64,000 nucleotides of DNA from assembly GCA_963705525.1 (NCBI GenBank), contig CAVPJW010000006.1, positions 124,001 to 188,000 of the forward strand. Reading direction: 5' to 3'. Positions 16,585-25,510 of this stretch are shown here, in pieces. Origin of the DNA: CAVPJW01 sp963705525 (lineage in GTDB: Bacteria; Acidobacteriota; Vicinamibacteria; Vicinamibacterales; CAVPJW01). The notes under the pieces are model-generated. The model had not been told where the DNA came from, did no database searches, and worked only from the letters and a program-made list of their open reading frames with translations. Each line of letters starts with the position of its first letter. Positions within the stretch are counted from its first letter, which is position 1. The translations under genes and the position numbers were made by a program.

Positions 16585-18456
16585 TTACGTGGTCCCCTTC
16601 TTCTTGACGATCAGGTACCCCTGCATCTCCTGATGCAGCGCCGAGCAGAAGTTCGTGCAGTAGTACGGGAAGACGCCGGCCTTGTCGGCCTTGAACGTGA
16701 ACGTCTTCGTTTCCCCCGGATCGACGACGACGTTGATGTTGTAGTCGAGGAGGCCCAAGCCATGCAGCTCGTCCGTGGTCTGTTCGATGTTGGTCATGGC
16801 GACGGTGACCGTGTCACCTTCGGTCACCTCGATGACCGTCGGCGTAATGGTCGATCGAACGAGCACCACTTTGACGGTGGCCTTGTTGCCCTCGCGTGTG
16901 ACGCCGGCATCCTTGACGTCCCAGACGGCGAGGGGATGCTTGTTCTCTTCTTTGGAGTAAACCTCGATCGGATGGAGCTTGTCGGCCTTGACGATCTGCG
17001 CGTAGTGGGGTTCGGGTTCGGTGAAGGCGTCCGCCAGCAGCTTCATCTTTTCTTCGGAGATGTCCACGAGCTGCGACGATTCCGGCTGCGAGGGCCCCAC
17101 CGACAGGTGCCGGCCATGTGAGAGCTTGTTCAGCCCGACGAGATACTTGCCGTCCGGGTTGACGGTGTCGCCTTCCGCGGAGGCCAGGTGACCGATCGAA
17201 TAGGACATCGGGACCTTGTCAACCACCTCCCACGTCCCGAGCTTCCACTTGGCGATGGCGCTGTCGACGAAGAGCGAGGTGTAGGCCCACCCGTCCGGTC
17301 CGAACTGCGTGTGAAGCGGTCCGAGTCCGACGGGAATCTCCGCATCTTTGATCGACTCGTACTTCAGCACGGGGATGCCGTCCTCGTCGCCGGTGAAGTC
17401 CTTGTTCCGGATCGCGGTCTGAATCTTCTCGAAGTTGAAGGCGGTCGTCACGCCCTGCAGCTTGCCCGAGCCGATGATCCACTTGCCATCGGGCGAGACA
17501 TCGACGCCGTGTGGCGACTTGCCGCACGGCATCAGATACACGATCCCCGGAACCTTCTTCGGGTCGATCACTTTGACGCCGCCGATCAGATCGCCTTTGC
17601 CCTCGGAGGCCGCTTTGTCGGCCGCGCGCCAGTCGATCGCCGCGATGTAGTCGCGATCTCGCTGCGTGCTCGTGACTTCGAGTTTGCCAGTCGCGCGCTC
17701 CGCGTTGTACGAGGTCCAGAACATCCAGCCTTCAGACACCTTCTTGCCGGCGTCGCCGAGGTCGTAGTCGAAGGGCGGCATCAGGATTTCGAAGCCGAGC
17801 GTCATTTGACCGGACTTTGGATCCACCTTGATCGCGGCCACCACGCCCTTGTAGTCGGTGGCGTACTTGTCGATCGGCGCCACCGTGCCCTTGGGAATCG
17901 GGATGGAGAAGCGGGACGCCATCATCGTGAATTCCGTGTTGGGCGTGACGAACGCCGAGGCATGGTTGCCCGACACGTTGGGTACCGGCCCGAAGATCTG
18001 ACGGGTCTTGAAGTCGCGAAGATCTACCCGCGCGATGCGGCCGTTCATGTCGTTGACGAAGAGCCAGCGCCCGTCGTAGTCACCCGCCGTTTCCGACAGC
18101 GAAGGGTGGTGCACGTCACCCCATGTGAGCCCACCCAGCATCGCCCGCGACTCATCGTCGAAGCCGTAGCCCGTTGCGGGATATGGCGTATAGACGGGAA
18201 TGGTCGAGAGATGACGCATCGACGGCAGGCCGTACACGTACACCTGGCCGGAGTGGCCGCCGGAGGCGAACATGTAGTACTCGTCCAGATCTCCGGGCGG
18301 CACGTATATCTTTTGCGCCGCCACGGCCACGTCCGAGGTTCCGAGCGCGGTCTTCTTCGCGCTCTGTGGCGCGCTGGGAGCGCAGCTCTCGAGGACGAGT
18401 GCAAGCAGGATCATGGGACCGATACTGAACGCGGTCCTCTTGGTAACGGACTTCAT
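16585..18456 (-). CDS. nosZ: Nitrous-oxide reductase NosZ, clade II, lipoprotein-type signal
   Basis: The protein has 623 residues. ATG 18456 sits behind AAGGAG; the longer frame from 18525 is rejected. It reduces N2O to N2. An N-terminal seven-bladed propeller carries CuZ-type histidines (WGDVHHPS, SGNHASAF, KSPHGVDVS, EPHYAQ). A C-terminal cupredoxin holds the CuA motif CTNFCSALHQEM near residue 599. The leader is not Tat: it has a lipobox-like LESC around residue 25 and no twin arginine, matching Sec-dependent clade II enzymes and suggesting membrane anchoring. The upstream genes supply electrons and the downstream nosBDFLY genes assemble the copper sites. Confidence 0.97.
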   Translation of the reverse strand: MKSVTKRTAFSIGPMILLALVLESCAPSAPQSAKKTALGTSDVAVAAQKIYVPPGDLDEYYMFASGGHSGQVYVYGLPSMRHLSTIPVYTPYPATGYGFDDESRAMLGGLTWGDVHHPSLSETAGDYDGRWLFVNDMNGRIARVDLRDFKTRQIFGPVPNVSGNHASAFVTPNTEFTMMASRFSIPIPKGTVAPIDKYATDYKGVVAAIKVDPKSGQMTLGFEILMPPFDYDLGDAGKKVSEGWMFWTSYNAERATGKLEVTSTQRDRDYIAAIDWRAADKAASEGKGDLIGGVKVIDPKKVPGIVYLMPCGKSPHGVDVSPDGKWIIGSGKLQGVTTAFNFEKIQTAIRNKDFTGDEDGIPVLKYESIKDAEIPVGLGPLHTQFGPDGWAYTSLFVDSAIAKWKLGTWEVVDKVPMSYSIGHLASAEGDTVNPDGKYLVGLNKLSHGRHLSVGPSQPESSQLVDISEEKMKLLADAFTEPEPHYAQIVKADKLHPIEVYSKEENKHPLAVWDVKDAGVTREGNKATVKVVLVRSTITPTVIEVTEGDTVTVAMTNIEQTTDELHGLGLLDYNINVVVDPGETKTFTFKADKAGVFPYYCTNFCSALHQEMQGYLIVKKKGTT

Positions 18457-18514
18457 AAGGGTCTCCTTCCGGATGATGACGACCGAATTCGACGGTGAAC
18501 GAGGGTCGTGCCCG

Positions 18515-19748
18515 TCATGGCTCACCAGTCCTGGTTGACGATGGCGTCGCGAGCTTCTGTTTCCGGTGAGCTTCGAACGCCTCCCGAAGCTTCGCGACCG
18601 CGACGGCTTTTTCAGCCGGAGTCAGAATGATCTGGCGCGAGAGCACGACGGCCATCGTGCCGGTGGGCGCGGCCAGGAAGTCGTCGACCGTGCGACCAAA
18701 GCGGGTCTGCGTGTCCTCGACCGCCGTTGACAGATCCGGACCGATCTGCGCCGGGCTCTTGACGCCGAGCGCTTCGATGGAGTGGCAGACGAAGCAGCCG
18801 GTCTTGACGAACCAGGCGCCGGGGCCGGTCTTCATCCGCTGCTCGTTCTCCGCCTCTTCCGCAGTCATCGGATCGCTTCGGGGCGTGCCTGCGATGAAGT
18901 CGGACGGCTGAGGCACACGCCGCCAGGACAACGCCAGCATTGCCAGCGCCTGCGCCTCTTTCGTCGTCAGGTGGAAGTTGGGCATGACCGTGTCGGCGAC
19001 GAGGGCGCGTGGATCCTTGAAGTGCGCCACGTGCCACGCGAACGAGGTCTTCTGGCCTGAGAGCCGCCCGTACTCGTATTGCTCCGGCGCCTTGTCGCCG
19101 ACGTTGGTCAGGTCCGGCCCGATGATGCCGCCGCGGCCGTTGATGACATGGCAGGCCCGGCATCCCTTATCGCGCACGATGACTTTCGCGACGTTGATCA
19201 TGTCGGCGCCCGGCGTCTCGCGGTCGTACCGATGGCAGACATTGCAATTCATCTGCATCAGCGCGGTCTTGTTGCCGGCGAGCGAATACGCGTCGCCGAG
19301 AGAGGCGCCCAGGACCGGTTCTTCCCAATGCTCGATGGGACCGTGAGCGGGTTGTGCGTCCACAGCCCACCCTTGTCCGCCATGGCACGACGTGCAGCCG
19401 AATCGTTCGACGGGATGGTTCTTGAGCGGCTCGGTCGGATGCGTGCGAAACGGCTCGTCCGCCGTTTCGAATCCCTTCCACGCGACTGCCTGGTGACAGC
19501 TGACACAGCGGTCGGCTCGCCCAAGCGCCGGCACCCAGAATCTGCTGCAGTCCGGACGGCACCGTCCTCGCCTTGTCCGGACCGAACTTCTCGACCACGG
19601 CTTGCTTGAAGGCGTACTGGTAGTACCGCCACTCGTGCTCGCGGTCGTTCCTCGTGAAGAGAATGGCCGAGACGACGAGCACGACGCCGATCACGGCGAG
19701 AAGCGGGCGGTCGCGCCCCGGATACGGTGAACTGGTCCGTTGCTCCAT
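18515..19748 (-). CDS. Membrane-anchored pentahaem cytochrome c, frameshifted near 19536-19541
   Basis: The gene starts at ATG 19748, overlapping the cytochrome b stop. The first part gives a membrane anchor (LLAVIGVVLVVSAILF) and a soluble stretch ending GLQQI. The frame then moves by one base. From 19534 the second frame continues VPALGRADRCVSCH and runs to 18515. Removing one base in 19536-19541 restores QQIWVP, as expected for the family. Five CxxCH sites are present: CVSCH, CTSCH, CNVCH, CRACH, CFVCH. It probably carries electrons from the Rieske/cytochrome b pair to NosZ. Either the consensus has an extra base or the gene is broken; with the rest of the operon intact, the former is likelier. 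Confidence 0.85.
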
Positions 19749-21094
19749 CAGAGCCTCGTTGGAATCTCGGGCCACGTTTCCCAAGGCCAGTAGAAGTTCC
19801 AGTACGGGCCGCGGCAGAGCGTGCCGACGAGCGTGAGCGCAATGACCAGCGCGGCCACGAAGAGGAACGCCAGGTTCTGGGCGCGCCGCGCTCGAGGGAA
19901 CCAGACGCCAGCGGCGTCGGCGGGACTCCGGTCGAGCCAGGGCCAGCAGGTGAGCAGCGCCACGAGAAGACCGGGCAGCAGGACACCACCGATGAACGCG
20001 CCGTTGATTGTGAAGCTTCCAATGCGAACCGTGGTGTCGGTCACGATCTCCTGGAGCCACAGGAAGTACCAGGGTGCCTTGGCCGGATTTGGCGTCACGA
20101 GTGCGTTCGCGGGTTCTTCGAGCGGCGAACGCACAAAGACGGCGATCATGCTCAACACGGCGATGGTCGCCAGCGTGACGATGGCCGCGCGGCGGGTGAG
20201 ATCGGGCACCGCGTTTACCGTGAGGTCAGGCGCCTCGAGCGTCGTGGTGGTGATCGTCGGTGCCGTGCCTCGCGCGACGCCGAGCAGCGTGTAGGTCTTC
20301 GTCGGACCAGGCGGTGTGGCGACGCGAGCGGGAAGGCGCGCGGCGCGGTCCGCCCGCGCCAGACCGCCGTCCTTCCTGATCCGCCACATGTGATAGAGGA
20401 ACAGAACCCCGAGGGCGCCCGGCAGCACGATGACGTGCAGGACGTAGAAGCGAATGAGCGTGGGCTGATCAATCGCCCGGCCGCCGATCAGCAGCTCGCG
20501 AATACGCGGCCCGATCAACGGAATAGACGAAGCGATGTTCGTGCCGACGGTGACGGCCCAGTAGGCCAGCTGGTCCCACGGCAACAGATATCCGGTGAAC
20601 GACAGAAACAAGGTGAGCAGAAACATCCCAGCACCGATCACCCAGTTCCATTCACGGCGCTGTCCTTGACCGATGCCGTTCTTGTAGGCCCCAGTCAGGA
20701 ACACCCGCGCGAGGTGCAGGAAGACCACGGCCACCATCAGGTGCGCGGCGATGCGATGCACCGAGCGGATCCACGAGCCGAATGTGACCGCGTACTCGAT
20801 GTCCTTGACAGAGCCGTACGCACGCTCCACGGAAGGGATGTACAGAAAGAGGAGAGGACCTCCCGACAACACGAGCATCAGAAGAAGCGCAGACGACGCC
20901 GTGCCCAGCCAGAAGGAATAGTTCCAATCCAGCGAAGGCTTGTAGGCCTTTGCTGGAAACCAGTGCAGCAAGAAGTTCGAGACAATGGCATCACCGGACT
21001 CGCGGTCCGAGCGCGGCCGAAGACTCCACAGCCGGCGCGTGTGCACGCCTGGCGCCGACGGTTGCTCGTGCTGGAGACGGGCTCGCGGGCTCAT
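19748..21094 (-). CDS. Cytochrome b of a bc-type quinol-oxidising complex
   Basis: The protein has 448 residues. ATG 21094 lies behind AGGAG. The N-terminal part is cytochrome b6-like: haem-ligating histidines are in SVHRIAAHLMVAVVFLH and in FYVLHVIVLP, with the conserved GYLLPWDQ. A long loop (about 240-290) leads to a subunit-IV-like half with NPAKAPWYFLW, the quinol-site PxW region. So b6 and subunit IV parts are fused, as in many bacterial bc complexes. It lies between Rieske and pentahaem cytochrome c genes, forming a dedicated quinol-oxidising complex beside nosZ. The ATGA overlap with the downstream gene implies coupling. Confidence 0.93.
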   Translation of the reverse strand: MSPRARLQHEQPSAPGVHTRRLWSLRPRSDRESGDAIVSNFLLHWFPAKAYKPSLDWNYSFWLGTASSALLLMLVLSGGPLLFLYIPSVERAYGSVKDIEYAVTFGSWIRSVHRIAAHLMVAVVFLHLARVFLTGAYKNGIGQGQRREWNWVIGAGMFLLTLFLSFTGYLLPWDQLAYWAVTVGTNIASSIPLIGPRIRELLIGGRAIDQPTLIRFYVLHVIVLPGALGVLFLYHMWRIRKDGGLARADRAARLPARVATPPGPTKTYTLLGVARGTAPTITTTTLEAPDLTVNAVPDLTRRAAIVTLATIAVLSMIAVFVRSPLEEPANALVTPNPAKAPWYFLWLQEIVTDTTVRIGSFTINGAFIGGVLLPGLLVALLTCWPWLDRSPADAAGVWFPRARRAQNLAFLFVAALVIALTLVGTLCRGPYWNFYWPWETWPEIPTRL

Positions 21095-21102
21095 GACGGC
21101 TC

Positions 21103-21615
21103 CTAGGCCAGCGTCAGGCGGAAGTCGTGGCCGACTTCGCGCGCCAGATCCACGGTGAGTTGACCATCGTCCGGCGCGAGCGAGAGGTGGTACCAGGCGA
21201 GCGGTCGAGGGGCGGGGCCGGCGACGTTGCCACCGTCGCCGGCGTAGCGTGAACCATGGCACGGACAGAGGAATCGATGAGTCAACCGCAGGGGTGAGCC
21301 GCTATCGGTCAGCACCTCGGGTTGCGACATGGCCTCGGCTCGCACGGTGCAGCCGAGATGGGTGCAGACTGCAGAGATCGCATGGAACGTGTTGCCTTCA
21401 CGGAAGACGAACAGACGCTCATCCGGAAGAAACTTGAGACCGTCGGGAAATTCCGCCGGCGGGCCGATCTTGACCGTTGTCGGCGCGTCATAGGAGACAT
21501 TCGGCACGAGCGATCGAAGCGATGCGAGCGCCTGATATCCGATGGCGACAATGCCCGCGCCCGTACCCGTCCTCAGAATGAATTCCCGCCGATTGTTTCT
21601 GGCCTCGTCGCTCAT
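21103..21615 (-). CDS. Rieske [2Fe-2S] protein
   Basis: The protein has 170 residues. The N-terminus NNRREFILRTGTGAGIVAIG is a twin-arginine-type signal anchor, the usual route for Rieske proteins. The cluster ligands are in CTHLGC and CPCHGS, separated by about 38 residues. It is the high-potential electron acceptor of the quinol site in the neighbouring cytochrome b. Start ATG overlaps the GltD-like stop by four bases. Confidence 0.95.
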   Translation of the reverse strand: MSDEARNNRREFILRTGTGAGIVAIGYQALASLRSLVPNVSYDAPTTVKIGPPAEFPDGLKFLPDERLFVFREGNTFHAISAVCTHLGCTVRAEAMSQPEVLTDSGSPLRLTHRFLCPCHGSRYAGDGGNVAGPAPRPLAWYHLSLAPDDGQLTVDLAREVGHDFRLTLA

Positions 21616-23600
21616 CGGTGTTCCTCGCGTGGCGGATCTGGAAGACCCTCATGGAGTGGCCCAGCGATGTCGCCGACGGCGGCATAACGCTCGGTGATCG
21701 AAAAACGCTCCATGGTCATCGCGTCGGTGGGACAGCGGATGGCACAGAGGCCGCAGCGGATACATCGCTCATCGTCTTTGACCATGGCGGCGAGCGGCAG
21801 GCCGCTTGCTCCAGCCCGCGCCTCCAGCTCCTGGCGAAGCGTGTCGTCGAGGCCCAAGTCGTCGAACGGCACGATCGCCAGGCAGTACTCGGGGCACACG
21901 TCGACGCACCGATTGCACAGCACGCACTTTTCAGGGTCGTAGATCGTCTGGACGTGACAGACGAGGCAGCGAGCCGCCTGCCGGATGGCTTCCACAGGAC
22001 CGTAGCCGGTCTCGACCTCCGCGATGCCTGTGCGCCGGCCGAGGTCCAGCGTCGGCGGCGTTTGTCGATCGAGGATCTCGAAGCCCGCGAGCATTCTGTA
22101 GTCGGCCGTATTGATCGCGTCGATCTGCAGGCTGATCTCCAGACGCGCCGCGTCCCTGGCGAGAAATTCATGAATCGATCTGGCGGCGCGCTTGCCATTG
22201 GCCACCGCCTCGATGAGATTGCGAGGTCCGAATGCCACGTCGCCGCCCGCAAACACGCCGGGGGCCGACGTCGCGAGCGTCGCCGGGTCCACTTTGATAG
22301 TTCCCGAGGGAGTCAGTGCGACGCCGTCGTCTGGGCGCAGAAAGGAAAGATCGGATTGCTGCCCGATCGCCAGCACGCAGGAGTCGGCTTCAATCGTCAG
22401 GACGTCGTCGTCGACGTAGGTAGGCCGGAAGCGACCGTTCTCGTCGAAGACCGATTGCACGGCCCTGAGCTCGACGCCCGACAGTCGTCCCGATCCTGCA
22501 AAGCGCCTCGGTCCTCGCCGCGTGATGAAGCGAACGCCCTCGCGTCTGGCTTCGTCGAACTCTTCTCGTCCCTGCGTGGTGCGCAGCACGGGCATCTCAT
22601 CGAAGTTCTCCAGCGAAACCACCGTGACTTCCCGAGCGCCGCCACGGAGTGCCGCGCGCGCCGAGTCGAGCGCTTCCTTGACCCTCGCGTCTACCTCGGC
22701 ATCCAGTTCGCCGTCCGTGCCCTCCGATCTGAGCGCGGTCCTGGCCGCGTCGAATGCAACGAACCCGCCGCCAATCACCACGACCCTGCGACCAAGATCC
22801 AGTCGATAGCCGCGATTGACGTTGAGCAGGTAATCGACAGCCTTGACGACGCCGTCGAGCTCGACTCCCGGCACTTGCAGCTCGCGCCCCTTTGACACCC
22901 CGACGGAAAGGAACACGGCCTCAAATCCCTGACGCCTCAGATCCTCGAGCCCGAACGACGCCGTGAGCGCTGTTCCTGTTTCGAGGTTCACACCCAACGC
23001 CAGGATCTTGTCGATCTCAGATCGAATCAGCGTGCGCGGCAGCCGGTATTCCGGAATGCCGAACCGCATCATGCCGCCCGGCTCGTCGGCCGCTTCGAAG
23101 ACGGTGACGCTGTAGCGAAGCAGCGCCAGGTCGTGCGCGGCGGAAAGACCCGCGGGTCCGGCGCCGATGATCGCTACGCGAGGGCGTCGTTCGGCTCTCG
23201 CGACACCGGCGGCTGGCGGCGCTCGGTAGAACTGGACTGGAAGATGTCCCGCGTAGCGATTGCCTTCGGAGACCAGCGTGGTCTTCAGCTGGTCCTGCGT
23301 GTCGGGCCGCGTGGACTCGACACCGAACTGTTCGGTCACGTACCGCTTCAGCGCTCGAATTGAGATGGGTGCGTCGATTGCGCCGCGCCGGCAGGCATCC
23401 TCGCAGGGGGCGGCGCATACGCGGCCGCAGACCGATGCAAACGGGTTGGGCGCCCGCGCAACGAGATACGCCTCTTCACTCCGCCCCTCGGCGATGAGCT
23501 GCACGTACCGGCCGGCGTCGGTGGCCACGGGGCAACCCGACTGGCACTTGACCTGATCTTTCCAGTGCTGGAGATCGGGCAGTCGTACTGCAAGGGGCAT
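21612..23600 (-). CDS. GltD-like NAD(P)H/FAD oxidoreductase with C-terminal 2x[4Fe-4S] ferredoxin
   Basis: The protein has 662 residues. ATG 23600 was chosen because the upstream 40 codons lack family similarity; the ribosome site is weak. The N-terminal Fe-S domain has CQSGCPVATD and CGRVCAAPCEDAC. FAD binding is at about 145 (AIIGAGPAGLSAA) and the second nucleotide site at about 272 (VVVIGGGFVAFDAA). At the C-terminus are two ferredoxin motifs, CVLCNRCVDVCPEYC and CIRCGLCAIRCPTD. No glutamate synthase large subunit is nearby, so it is not glutamate synthase. As first gene of the Rieske/b/c/nos operon it probably links NAD(P)H or ferredoxin to the bc complex. Anammox Rieske/b complexes are described with similar extra modules (from memory). 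Confidence 0.88.
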   Translation of the reverse strand: MPLAVRLPDLQHWKDQVKCQSGCPVATDAGRYVQLIAEGRSEEAYLVARAPNPFASVCGRVCAAPCEDACRRGAIDAPISIRALKRYVTEQFGVESTRPDTQDQLKTTLVSEGNRYAGHLPVQFYRAPPAAGVARAERRPRVAIIGAGPAGLSAAHDLALLRYSVTVFEAADEPGGMMRFGIPEYRLPRTLIRSEIDKILALGVNLETGTALTASFGLEDLRRQGFEAVFLSVGVSKGRELQVPGVELDGVVKAVDYLLNVNRGYRLDLGRRVVVIGGGFVAFDAARTALRSEGTDGELDAEVDARVKEALDSARAALRGGAREVTVVSLENFDEMPVLRTTQGREEFDEARREGVRFITRRGPRRFAGSGRLSGVELRAVQSVFDENGRFRPTYVDDDVLTIEADSCVLAIGQQSDLSFLRPDDGVALTPSGTIKVDPATLATSAPGVFAGGDVAFGPRNLIEAVANGKRAARSIHEFLARDAARLEISLQIDAINTADYRMLAGFEILDRQTPPTLDLGRRTGIAEVETGYGPVEAIRQAARCLVCHVQTIYDPEKCVLCNRCVDVCPEYCLAIVPFDDLGLDDTLRQELEARAGASGLPLAAMVKDDERCIRCGLCAIRCPTDAMTMERFSITERYAAVGDIAGPLHEGLPDPPREEHR

Positions 23601-23629
23601 AAGGCGTTTTCTCTGTACTCGAACACGAA

Positions 23630-23645
23630 ACCAGGAAAATCTGGT
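23630..23645. promoter_or_regulatory. Candidate operator: inverted repeat ACCAG-N6-CTGGT
   Basis: A perfect 5-6-5 inverted repeat lies 30 bases upstream of the first nos-operon start codon and about 190 bases from the divergent Crp/Fnr gene. Spacing equals that of Crp/Fnr operators, but the half-site is neither TGTGA nor TTGAT. Role is inferred from position and symmetry only. Confidence 0.35.
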
Positions 23646-23726
23646 GCGACAGCCAGAGTGCAATGAGCGATCCGCTGCTCTGAGGGGCCATTGGGCCGTT
23701 GAAGTCGGGAAATGCCGCACGCAGAC

Positions 23727-23760
23727 GGGGAAAACTTCTCCCGATCGTGGATTTTTCCCC
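23727..23760. promoter_or_regulatory. Inverted repeat GGGGAAAA ... TTTTCCCC in nos/crp divergent region
   Basis: An 8-base inverted repeat with an 18-base loop lies between the divergent operon and the regulator. It could be a second operator or a structural element; no further support was found. Confidence 0.25.
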
Positions 23761-23835
23761 TGTCGCCGCGGAAGCGGCGCGGTGGGTCTACATCGTGACG
23801 GTTGGTGCCCTCAGTTGACGCAGCAGGAGGCAAGT

Positions 23836-24525
23836 ATGAAACAGGCGAGCGAAGAGGCCCTGAGGCACAGCGCGATCTTTCAGTGTCTGAGCGTCGACGA
23901 CCGGCAACGGCTGACTGCTGTGACACTCGTTCGCGATTACGAGAAGGGCGACGTTCTCTTCCACGAGGGAGACGAGTCGGCCTATCTCTTCACGGTCGTC
24001 GCCGGGCACGTCAAGGTCGTGAAACGGACCGCGCGTGGCAGTGACTTCATCCTGGAGATCTTCGGGCCTGGCGATCCTGTTGGAGCCGTTGCCGTGTACG
24101 AATCGCGACCCTACCCGGCGACCGCCATCGCCATCGAGAGCGCGACGGCTCTCATGACGCCGCGGCAGGCGTTCTTCACGCTGCTCGACACGCGGCCGAC
24201 GCTGGTCAGAGGTCTGCTTGTCGGGATGACCCGCCGGCTGGTCACCCTGACGAATCGCCTGACGGAGGTGTCAGGCGCCCGGGTTGAAGCGCGCATGGCT
24301 CGAGTCTTCCTGAAGATGAGTGACGACCTGGGTGAGGCTCGGGAAGGCGGTCTCTTCATCAAACTTGCGTTGTCACGTCAGGAACTCGCCGACATGCTGG
24401 GCACGACGATCGAGACGGCCATCCGGATCATGAGTCGCTGGGGCAAGGAAAGCATCGTCCGCACCGACCCTGATGGATTCCTGGTGATGAGGCGCACGGC
24501 GCTCGAAGACCTTGCGCTTGGCTGA
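23836..24525 (+). CDS. Crp/Fnr-family transcriptional regulator
   Basis: The protein has 229 residues. ATG 23836 is behind a strong AGGAGG; the longer open frame from 23644 is rejected. A cyclic-nucleotide-binding-type beta-roll (about 15-130, with FHEGDESAYLFTVVAGHVKVVK) is followed by the dimer helix and a winged helix (LSRQELADMLGTTIETAIRIMSRW). Only one cysteine is present, so the FNR iron-sulfur sensor is absent; NO/haem (DNR/NnrR-like) or another ligand is possible. Divergent placement from the nos operon suggests it controls that operon. Confidence 0.9.
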   Translation: MKQASEEALRHSAIFQCLSVDDRQRLTAVTLVRDYEKGDVLFHEGDESAYLFTVVAGHVKVVKRTARGSDFILEIFGPGDPVGAVAVYESRPYPATAIAIESATALMTPRQAFFTLLDTRPTLVRGLLVGMTRRLVTLTNRLTEVSGARVEARMARVFLKMSDDLGEAREGGLFIKLALSRQELADMLGTTIETAIRIMSRWGKESIVRTDPDGFLVMRRTALEDLALG

Positions 24526-24751
24526 TCAGGCTCTACGCCGTCAAGCGGAACATCCTCAGGTATCCGCATGCCGCGGCAGAAAAGGTCGATCTCGAGCTCG
24601 CACGCATTCAGGGCCATGGGTCGGTGGCGATCCTGAATCAGACGATTGCGAACGTTTATGATGTTCGTCATACGGCGCGGCCTGGTGCCCGGCGATGCTT
24701 TGACTTCTCGCGGGCACGTGGGTCATGCTCCGACCCAAAAAGGAAGCCCGC

Positions 24752-25510
24752 ATGTTCCCCTACCGAGACGAGAACGTCACAATCCGGCCTTCGTATGTGA
24801 CGGCCGGCATCATCGCCCTCAACGTCATCGTGTGGCTCGTCGTTCAGGGTGCCGGCTCGAGTCTGCCGCTCGTCACATCGGTCTGCAACCTCGGACTGAT
24901 ACCCGGCGAGCTGACGGGGGCGCTGCCGCCGGGCGCCTCGTTCCCGATGGGCGAAGGAGTGACCTGTCTGACCGATCCCGGACGTCAGCCCGTCCATCTC
25001 ATCACATCGATGTTCCTGCACGGCTCGTGGATGCACCTGCTCGGGAACATGTGGTTCCTCTGGATCTTCGGCAACAACATCGAAGATGCGATGGGCCGCA
25101 TCCGGTTCGTGATGTTCTACCTGCTCTGCGGCCTGGCGGCTGCGTTCCTGCAGGTGTTCATGAATCCCGCGTCGGTCATTCCGATGGTCGGCGCCTCGGG
25201 CGCCATCAGCGGCGTGATGGGCGCCTACCTGGTCCTCTATCCCCGCGTCCGGGTATTCGTGATGGTCCCGCTCGGTTTCATGATGACCTCGATGGCGCTG
25301 CCTGCCTGGACGATGCTCCTGTATTGGTTGGCGCTTCAGCTCTTCAGCGGCATCGCTGACGCCGGTCGCGAGACCGGTGGCGTCGCGTTCTGGGCGCACG
25401 TCGGAGGATTCGTCGCGGGCGTTGTCCTGATCAAGCTGTTCGCCAGGCAGGACTACCTTGCGGAGCACACCGCACAGCACTGGCAGCCGCGCAGAGTGAT
25501 CACACGCTGA
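24752..25510 (+). CDS. Rhomboid-family intramembrane serine protease
   Basis: The protein has 252 residues. ATG 24752 follows AAGGAAG. Six or more hydrophobic segments are seen. The catalytic pair is Ser in GASGAISG and His in FWAHVGGF, with the supporting HLLGNMWFLWIFG loop that has His and Asn for the oxyanion site. An extra loop with Cys residues (about 50-80, between NLGLIP and CLTDPG) follows helix 1. It overlaps the next gene by one base (TGATG). Substrates are unknown. The 226 bp upstream hold an open but startless frame and no convincing gene. Confidence 0.93.
   Translation: MFPYRDENVTIRPSYVTAGIIALNVIVWLVVQGAGSSLPLVTSVCNLGLIPGELTGALPPGASFPMGEGVTCLTDPGRQPVHLITSMFLHGSWMHLLGNMWFLWIFGNNIEDAMGRIRFVMFYLLCGLAAAFLQVFMNPASVIPMVGASGAISGVMGAYLVLYPRVRVFVMVPLGFMMTSMALPAWTMLLYWLALQLFSGIADAGRETGGVAFWAHVGGFVAGVVLIKLFARQDYLAEHTAQHWQPRRVITR

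Noticed and set aside
17188..18498. 436-codon frame antisense to nosZ
   Set aside because: nosZ has intact CuZ and CuA motifs on the minus strand; the antisense frame is Arg/His-rich and motif-free.
19727..21106. 459-codon frame antisense to cytochrome b
   Set aside because: Opposite strand encodes a complete cytochrome b with haem ligands.
21612..23600. Glutamate synthase small subunit
   Set aside because: No large subunit nearby, a C-terminal ferredoxin is fused, and it is coupled to Rieske/cytochrome b genes.
23601..23835. FNR box upstream of the nos operon
   Set aside because: No TTGAT-N4-ATCAA or close variant was found on either strand.
24526..24751. Possible short gene between the Crp/Fnr and rhomboid genes
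   Set aside because: One plus frame stays open with plausible composition but has no start codon or ribosome site and no recognisable domain.
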